Source: Candidatus Cottocaccamicrobium excrementipullorum (lineage in GTDB: Bacteria > Bacillota > Clostridia > Lachnospirales > Lachnospiraceae). Taken from it: a DNA stretch of 64,000 nucleotides. The DNA lies in assembly GCA_018713255.1 (NCBI GenBank), contig DVFL01000009.1:124001-188000 (forward strand), given 5' to 3'. Positions within the stretch are counted from its first letter, which is position 1. The number at the start of each line of letters is the position of its first letter. Made by a program: the position numbers and the translations under genes. The notes beneath the pieces are model-generated. The model did no database searches and was not told where the DNA came from. It saw only the letters and a program-made list of their open reading frames with translations. Shown one piece after another: positions 58,730-64,000 of this stretch.

Positions 58730-60675
58730 GATTTAACTTCTTTCCAGAGTTCGTTGTATACCTGGTCGTCCTCATCTCCCAGATAACGGTAAACTTCGCT
58801 GTTTGTCAAGCTCTTCATGTCAGGGAACACAGCCTTGTTCTCCTGAATCTCCGGATCAAGGAGATCAAAGGCGCCCTGATTTGGGGTAGAGTAGGTAATA
58901 TACTCAAAGTTTCGCAGGGCAATGTCGGGGCGGCAGAGGAAATTAATCCATTTTTCCGCATTTTCTTTGTTTTGAGCATTGGCGGGAATTACCCAGGAAT
59001 CAATCCACAGGTTAGTTCCTTCCTTGGGCACCACATACTCCAGGGAGTAGTCCAGTCCCAGATTTTTCACTTCTTCCTGGATGTAAAGCATTTCTCCAGA
59101 GTAGATGACTCCGACAGCAGCTTCTCCTCCGATCATTTTGTCCCGCACCTGGTCAATGACGTAAGCCTGTACTAGAGGCTTTTGGGCGATCAGCAGGTCC
59201 TTTGCCTGAGTCAGTTCGTCTAAATTGGTGGTGTTCATGGAATAACCTAATCCCTTTAGGGCTACCATAAAAGCGTCCCGCACGCTGTCCTGCATGAGAA
59301 TCTCTCCCTTCAGAGCAGGATCCCACAGATCCATCCAGCTGTCCGGAGGATCGACTCCCAGCTCTTCAAGGCGCTTCGTATTGTAGAGGATGCCTACCGT
59401 TCCCCAGCAGTAAGGTACAGAATATTTATTCTGGGGATCGAAAGAACGGGACATTTCCATATATTCCGGGCCGATCTGATCAATGTTTGGTACATTGTCA
59501 AAATTAATTTCCGCCAGCATATCGTTTTCAATCATCTTCTGAATCATATAGTCAGAGGGGCATACCACATCGTAGGTAACGGCCCCGGCTTCGATAACCG
59601 GATACATTTCTTCATTGGTCTCGAACATGTCATAGGTCACCTGAATGCCGGTTTCTTCTTCAAACAGTTCAATGACTTCTTGATCAATGTAATCTCCCCA
59701 GTTATAGACATAAAGCTTGTCGGAATGCTTTAAGGAATAGTTCTTAATGGAAACAAAGCCTACTGCTGCTACAATCAAAACCGCGGCAGCGCCCATGGCG
59801 GCCTTTTGCAGTTTGGAGTAAATCCCAGGGCCCTCTTTTTCCGGGCCGCTTCCTGCGGCAAGGGAAGAAGAATCTGCTCCGGGAAGGACTTTTTTCTGCT
59901 TCGGCCGGTAGTTGGTAATTAAAAGCAAAATCAGCACCGCAAGAAAGATTACGGTGGAGAGGGCATACATAGAAGGCTGGATTCCTCGGCGGACCTGGCT
60001 GTAAATCAGGGTAGACAGTGTGTTGATCCCGGCGCCTCTGGTGAAATGGGTGATGATGAAATCATCCAGAGACATGGTAAACGCCAGAAGGAAGCCAGAA
60101 AGCACTCCTGGAAGAATATCCGGGAATACCACTTTAAAAAAAGCGTAAATCGGCGAGGCGCCTAAATCCATGGCGGCTTCATAGGTGCTTTTGTCTGTCT
60201 GCTTAAGCTTAGGCATTACGCTTAAAATGACATACGGAATATTGAAGGTAATGTGGGCAATGAGAATCGTCTTAAAGCCCAGGGAAATACCGAAGGCGAT
60301 AAAGGCCAGCATCAAGGAGATGCCGGTAACAATGTCTGCGTTCAGCATGGGGATATTGGTGATTCCCATGACGATGGTCCGGCTTACGGGTTTCATGCTG
60401 TTAATGGCAATCGCCGCCGCAGTGCCTAAGATGCAGGCGATGAGGGCGGACACAAAAGCAATCAGCAGAGTGTTGTAAAGCGCAGACAGAATGTTGGGGT
60501 CAGAGAGCATCTGGCTGTACCAGCCTAAGGTAAATCCTCCCCATTGGGTTCTGGATTTTGAGGTGTTGAAGGACAGAACCATCATGGTGAAAATCGGCGC
60601 GTACAGAAAGATCAGGATGATAACCAGATAAAAATCCGACAGTATTTTTTTGAACAATGATAATTTCGTTTTCAT
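58723..60675 (-). CDS. potCD: Spermidine/putrescine ABC transporter, fused permease PotC and substrate-binding PotD
   Basis: The 650-residue protein joins a PotC permease (about 1-262, six transmembrane segments, coupling loop YEAAMDLGASPIYAFFKVVFP) to a PotD polyamine-binding domain (about 318-650, LYVYNWGDYIDQEVIELFEEETG, YDVVCPSDYMIQKM, CWGTVGILYNTKRL). An additional transmembrane segment (about 292-310) tethers the binding domain outside in place of a lipoprotein anchor. The start overlaps the potB stop (TGATG). The fusion removes the need for a free lipoprotein. Its stop lies inside the convergent MATE gene. Confidence 0.95.
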   Translation of the reverse strand: MKTKLSLFKKILSDFYLVIILIFLYAPIFTMMVLSFNTSKSRTQWGGFTLGWYSQMLSDPNILSALYNTLLIAFVSALIACILGTAAAIAINSMKPVSRTIVMGITNIPMLNADIVTGISLMLAFIAFGISLGFKTILIAHITFNIPYVILSVMPKLKQTDKSTYEAAMDLGASPIYAFFKVVFPDILPGVLSGFLLAFTMSLDDFIITHFTRGAGINTLSTLIYSQVRRGIQPSMYALSTVIFLAVLILLLITNYRPKQKKVLPGADSSSLAAGSGPEKEGPGIYSKLQKAAMGAAAVLIVAAVGFVSIKNYSLKHSDKLYVYNWGDYIDQEVIELFEEETGIQVTYDMFETNEEMYPVIEAGAVTYDVVCPSDYMIQKMIENDMLAEINFDNVPNIDQIGPEYMEMSRSFDPQNKYSVPYCWGTVGILYNTKRLEELGVDPPDSWMDLWDPALKGEILMQDSVRDAFMVALKGLGYSMNTTNLDELTQAKDLLIAQKPLVQAYVIDQVRDKMIGGEAAVGVIYSGEMLYIQEEVKNLGLDYSLEYVVPKEGTNLWIDSWVIPANAQNKENAEKWINFLCRPDIALRNFEYITYSTPNQGAFDLLDPEIQENKAVFPDMKSLTNSEVYRYLGDEDDQVYNELWKEVKSY

Positions 60676-61487
60676 CAGAAGGTACTTCCCTCCCCGTTTT
60701 TATCGTATTTAGCAAGCATGGCCATGCTGAGAAGAATGAAGACCATCATCACCAGCGAAAGGCCGGAGCCAAGATTCCAGTTGCTTCCCCGGGTAAATTC
60801 CTGTTCGATGACGTTTCCGATCAGCAGAATTTTGCTTCCTCCCAGCAGGCTGCTGATCACGAAGGTTGTAAGGGCCGGGACAAAAACCATGGTAATGCCG
60901 CTGATGATGCCAGGCACGCTCAGGGGAAGAAGTACGTACAGAAAGGTCTGCAGGGAATTGGCCCCCAGATCTCTGGCTGCATTGATGGTATTGTCATCGA
61001 TTTTGGACAGAACATTGTAAATCGGAAGAACCATAAAAGGCAGGAAATTATAAACCATGCCCAGAACAATGGCTCCAGGAGTGTTGATCAGATTCTGGGA
61101 GGGGAGATGGAGAGCGGAAAGGATTCCGTTGATCACTCCATTTTTCTCCAGAAGAGTCTGCCAGGCCAGGGTACGCAGCAGGAAATTCATCCACATGGGA
61201 AGAATGAAAATAAATACAATCACTCCTCCTGCGCCGCGGCCGCGGGAACGAAGAACCATGGCCAGAGGAAAGGCCAAAAGGAGACAGACTACGGTAGCGG
61301 TCAAGGACAATGCCAGAGAAAGCCATAAGGCTTTTGCATGTTCTGCCGTGGCAATGGCCAGAATGTTCTCCAACGTAAAGGCGCCGCTGCGGTCTGTAAA
61401 TCCATAATACACGATCAGCGCCAGGGGAATAATGGTGAATCCGATCATCCATAAAAGATAGGGACCGGCCAGTAATTTTTTACTCAT
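60675..61487 (-). CDS. potB: Spermidine/putrescine ABC transporter permease PotB
   Basis: The 270-residue permease has about six transmembrane segments and the coupling motif [26 protein letters not shown]. It pairs with the PotC part of the fused protein. It overlaps potA by 8 bp upstream and potCD by 1 bp downstream, so the operon is tightly coupled. Confidence 0.95.
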   Translation of the reverse strand: MSKKLLAGPYLLWMIGFTIIPLALIVYYGFTDRSGAFTLENILAIATAEHAKALWLSLALSLTATVVCLLLAFPLAMVLRSRGRGAGGVIVFIFILPMWMNFLLRTLAWQTLLEKNGVINGILSALHLPSQNLINTPGAIVLGMVYNFLPFMVLPIYNVLSKIDDNTINAARDLGANSLQTFLYVLLPLSVPGIISGITMVFVPALTTFVISSLLGGSKILLIGNVIEQEFTRGSNWNLGSGLSLVMMVFILLSMAMLAKYDKNGEGSTF

Positions 61488-62556
61488 TGACTCCTATGGC
61501 CTCCTCATCCTCAGATGCAGGTTTATTCATGATTTGGATGTCAAAAGGATCCACATGAATATCCACCTTTTGGCCTACGGGAAACAAATCTGTAGAGTGT
61601 ACCAGCCACTCGAATCCATCGGGAGTAGTGACCTCCATTTCGTAATGTACTCCTTTAAAGATCAGATGAGTCACCACACCGGAAAGGGTTCCCTGGCCTG
61701 GTTCCACCAGATCAATGTCCTCAGGACGGATTACTACGTCCACCGGCGTATTGTTGCCGAAGCCTTTATCAACGCAGGCGAATTTTGCCCCGAAGATTTC
61801 CACCAGTTCATCCCGGATCATAATACCGGGAACGATGTTGCTGTCTCCGATAAAGTCTGCGACAAACGCGTTTTCTGGTTCATTGTAAATGCTTTCCGGA
61901 GTCCCCATCTGCTGAATATAGCCCTGGTTCATGACTACGATGGTATCGGACATGGTCAGCGCCTCTTCCTGGTCGTGGGTAACGTAGATAAAGGTGATGC
62001 CCAGTTCGTTTTTCAGCCGGATCAGCTCATACTGCATGTCCTGGCGAAGCTTTAAGTCCAGCGCGCCTAAAGGCTCGTCTAAAAGGAGGAGACGAGGTTC
62101 ATTAACAATCGCCCGGGCGATGGCAATTCGCTGCTGCTGGCCGCCGGAAAGAGAGTCCACCGACCGGTTTTCATATCCTTCCAGATTTACCAGTTTCAGG
62201 GCGTAACGGATTTTATCCTGAATATAACTTTTGGATTTATTCTTGATTTTTAAGCCGAAAGCAATGTTTTCGGCAATGGTCATGTGGGTAAACAGGGCAT
62301 ATTTCTGGAATACGGTATTCAGCTGCCGTTTATTCGGGGGAAGATGGGTAATATCCTGCCCGTCAAACAAAACTTTTCCCTGGTCTGGCGATTCGAAGCC
62401 TCCGATGATGCGCAGAGTAGTCGTTTTGCCGCAGCCGCTGGGGCCCAGGAGAGTGACGAAACTGTTTTCCTTGACCGTAAGGCAGAGGTCATCCAGCACC
62501 ATAGTGCCGTCAAAGCTTTTAGAAATATGCTGCAGATCGATAAGTGGCTGATTCAT
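61480..62556 (-). CDS. potA: Spermidine/putrescine ABC transporter ATP-binding protein PotA
   Basis: The 358-residue ATPase has Walker [11 protein letters not shown]-loop [11 protein letters not shown], signature [16 protein letters not shown], Walker [13 protein letters not shown] and H-loop THDQEEAL, followed by a C-terminal TOBE-type regulatory domain (about 240-345). GGAGGAACG precedes the ATG. It follows the cupin regulator by 38 bp and powers PotB/PotCD. Confidence 0.96.
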   Translation of the reverse strand: MNQPLIDLQHISKSFDGTMVLDDLCLTVKENSFVTLLGPSGCGKTTTLRIIGGFESPDQGKVLFDGQDITHLPPNKRQLNTVFQKYALFTHMTIAENIAFGLKIKNKSKSYIQDKIRYALKLVNLEGYENRSVDSLSGGQQQRIAIARAIVNEPRLLLLDEPLGALDLKLRQDMQYELIRLKNELGITFIYVTHDQEEALTMSDTIVVMNQGYIQQMGTPESIYNEPENAFVADFIGDSNIVPGIMIRDELVEIFGAKFACVDKGFGNNTPVDVVIRPEDIDLVEPGQGTLSGVVTHLIFKGVHYEMEVTTPDGFEWLVHSTDLFPVGQKVDIHVDPFDIQIMNKPASEDEEAIGVNE

Positions 62557-62594
62557 AGCCGTTCCTCCTTATGTGAATGGATTTGGCTGGATCC

Positions 62595-63128
62595 TCAGAA
62601 GCTTGGGGGAGCGCTGACCCAGATCAGTGTTGCACCGTTTTTGCTGGTGAGAAAATGCTTCTTGTCCGCCGTATAATAAAAGGATTCGCCTTTTTTTGCA
62701 GAATAAACCTTATTTCCTAGATGAATGGAGAGCGAGCCGGATATAATATAGCCGAATTCTTCTCCTTCATGAGGATTGTCCGGCCAGGTGGAGCCGCCGG
62801 GGGTTAAGGTGAGAAGAATGGGTTCCATGCCGTTTTTCTGGGCATTGGGAATAATCCACTTCACCAGGTTTCCGTATTCCGGATCCTCTTTTTCAAAGTA
62901 ATCATGCTGACCGAACACAATTTGCTCTTCTGGAGCCTCGTTAAAAAAATCTCCCGCTGTGGTGCCAAGACACTGAAGAATATCCATCAAGGTGGCAATG
63001 GAAGGGGACGTAAGATTTCGTTCCACCTGGGAGATAAATCCTTTGGTAAGTTCTGCCCGGTCGGCCAGTTCCTCCTGGGTGAGACCTTTCAGGTTTCTCA
63101 GTTCCCGGATTTTCCCGCCGATATCCAC
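62595..63128 (-). CDS. XRE-family regulator with C-terminal cupin domain (PuuR-like)
   Basis: The 177-residue protein has an N-terminal XRE helix-turn-helix (about 5-65, GLTQEELADRAELTKGFISQ, SPSIATLMDIL) and a C-terminal cupin domain (about 105-175, PHEGEEFGYIISGSLSIHLG). This architecture is typical of regulators of polyamine genes such as PuuR. As first gene of the pot operon it probably senses a polyamine and represses its own operon. GTG start at 63128 after GGAGGG. An inverted repeat GTTTA-N7-TAAAC lies just downstream of the -10. Confidence 0.92.
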   Translation of the reverse strand: MDIGGKIRELRNLKGLTQEELADRAELTKGFISQVERNLTSPSIATLMDILQCLGTTAGDFFNEAPEEQIVFGQHDYFEKEDPEYGNLVKWIIPNAQKNGMEPILLTLTPGGSTWPDNPHEGEEFGYIISGSLSIHLGNKVYSAKKGESFYYTADKKHFLTSKNGATLIWVSAPPSF

Positions 63129-63160
63129 AGACCTCCCTCCTTTCTTTTTCTTTACAAAAA

Positions 63161-63215
63161 GTTTAGTAATTTTAAACAGCTTCCCTTATTATACAGGATA
63201 TGATGGGGGAGTCAA
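63161..63215 (-). promoter_or_regulatory. pot operon promoter with candidate operator
   Basis: On the minus strand TTGACT (63215-63210), a 16-bp spacer and TATAAT (63193-63188) form the promoter. The inverted repeat GTTTA (63161-63165)/TAAAC (63173-63177) starts about 10 bp downstream of the -10 and is a candidate site for the cupin regulator. Confidence 0.7.
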
Positions 63216-63264
63216 GCGGTTTTTGAAGAGATTTAGGAAAAGACTGCCGGGACAAACTTTCTTG

Positions 63265-63293
63265 TTAACAAATTAGCAAATCTGTGTTATGAT
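63265..63293 (+). promoter_or_regulatory. Promoter of the lactonase-like gene
   Basis: TTAACA (63265-63270), a 17-bp spacer and TATGAT (63288-63293). Confidence 0.7.
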
Positions 63294-63331
63294 AGGCTTA
63301 ACTTGTGAATACGGCCATCGAGGAGGATTTT

Positions 63332-64000
63332 ATGATGAAAGGGAAGTACATGGCTTATGTAGGATCTTATTCTTACACAGGAAAAGCCAAGGGGATTACC
63401 GTATATGATGTAGACGTGGAGAAAGGCCTGTTTAAGGAAAGATGCGAGATTGAAGTAGATAATTCTTCTTATGTTACCGTGTCCCATAATGGAAGGAATC
63501 TTTACTCCATTGCGGATGAAGGCGTGGTTTCTTTCCGAATCCTGGAAAACGGCAGTCTTTCCCGATTAAACAGCGCCAAGATCAACGGCATGCGCGGATG
63601 TCATCTGTCGACAGATGAAGATGACCGGTATATTTTCGTGTCAGGTTATCATGACGGCAAAGCTACGATTCTCCGGCTGAACAAAGACGGTTCAGTAGGT
63701 TCTATTGTGGACGGAGTATTTCATAAAGGATATGGTTCAGTGGCAGAGCGGAATTTCCGTCCCCATGTCAGCTGTACCCGGATGACTCCGGACAAGCGTT
63801 TTGTGATGGCAGCGGATTTGGGAATCGATCAGGTGCGGATTTACCGCTTCGATGAGGAAAAGCTGGTGCAGGTGGATGCGATCCGCTGCGAAAGAGAGTC
63901 AGCTCCCCGGCATTTCCGGTTCAGTAACGACGGCCGTTTCATGTATTTGATGTATGAGCTGAAAAACGTAATTGATGTGTACAGTTATCAGACGGGAGAG
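63332..64000 (+). CDS. Lactonase-type seven-bladed beta-propeller protein (6-phosphogluconolactonase-like), C-terminus missing
   Basis: The frame is open from an ATG at 63332 (second ATG at 63335), after AGGAGG (63321-63326), to the window edge (223 codons). The start MKGKYMAYVGSYSYTGKAKGI and repeating blades (SSYVTVSHNGRNLYSIAD, GCHLSTDEDDRYIFVSGYHDG, PHVSCTRMTPDKRFVMAADLG, PRHFRFSNDGRFMYLMYEL) are typical of the YbhE/Pgl-type lactonase family. The true substrate of most members is not known; 6-phosphogluconolactone is one. About 120-130 residues are missing. Confidence 0.88.
   Translation, partial: MMKGKYMAYVGSYSYTGKAKGITVYDVDVEKGLFKERCEIEVDNSSYVTVSHNGRNLYSIADEGVVSFRILENGSLSRLNSAKINGMRGCHLSTDEDDRYIFVSGYHDGKATILRLNKDGSVGSIVDGVFHKGYGSVAERNFRPHVSCTRMTPDKRFVMAADLGIDQVRIYRFDEEKLVQVDAIRCERESAPRHFRFSNDGRFMYLMYELKNVIDVYSYQTGE

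Noticed and set aside
63121-63129. ATATCCACA over the start of the pot regulator gene
   Set aside because: A single degenerate box inside coding sequence; probably coincidence.

Overview
The window is chromosomal DNA of an anaerobic Firmicute, most likely a Clostridia/Lachnospiraceae gut-type bacterium. The evidence is roughly 50% GC, strong AGGAGG-type ribosome binding sites, rubrerythrin plus reverse rubrerythrin with a PerR repressor, a long (390 aa) PRPP synthetase, an S-box (SAM-I) riboswitch on metK, a DnaD/DnaI-type primosome pair, and a choline-binding-like cell-wall repeat protein. No rRNA, tRNA, CRISPR array or insertion sequence was found. About 53 genes fill most of the window, two of them cut by its edges.

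Layout. 1-6.0 kb: a truncated zinc-dependent phospholipase C-like gene, an alanine/sodium symporter, a small P-loop kinase-like gene, ribosomal protein L25/Ctc, and an rpiR-MATE efflux pair. 6.3-15.3 kb: a growth and replication block with murC, an unusual double array of DnaA-box-like repeats, a dnaD-like and a dnaC/dnaI-like gene, prs, a large exported protein of unknown function, and murA. 15.3-22.6 kb: riboswitch-metK, then an exoA-uup-like-GH13-like-xdhC operon in which the GH13 protein has lost its catalytic residues. 22.6-30.8 kb: luxS, a P-type cation ATPase, an FAH-family hydrolase, an MBL-fold hydrolase, then a peroxide-defence cluster (rubrerythrin, reverse rubrerythrin, perR with PerR-type operators) and a PHP phosphoesterase. 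31-39 kb: an S1-domain protein, a small alarmone synthetase and a membrane GDPD; dtd and an M18 aminopeptidase; an exported trigger-factor-like lipoprotein, xpt and a HAD phosphatase. 39-48.5 kb: a two-component system, a lipoprotein, an M4-like metalloprotease lipoprotein, a DEAD-box helicase behind a leader terminator, and nagA.

48.6-53.1 kb is the phosphate uptake operon pstSCAB-phoU behind a Pho-box-like array. 53.1-57.2 kb is the most accessory-looking stretch: a solitary AAA-type ATPase whose ribosome binding site is predicted to be buried in an RNA hairpin, a complete tyrosine recombinase, and an abundant-looking acidic surface repeat protein. 57.3-64 kb: a second MATE transporter, a spermidine/putrescine uptake operon (cupin regulator-potA-potB-potCD fusion), and the start of a lactonase-type beta-propeller gene.

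Functional threads: methyl cycle and AI-2 (metK, luxS), peptidoglycan precursor synthesis and recycling (murC, murA, nagA), nucleotide metabolism (prs, xpt, the P-loop kinase-like gene), stress signalling (alarmone synthetase, PerR, rubrerythrins), and nutrient import (pst, pot, AGCS). All gene calls come from reading translated sequence and motifs; no database search was run.
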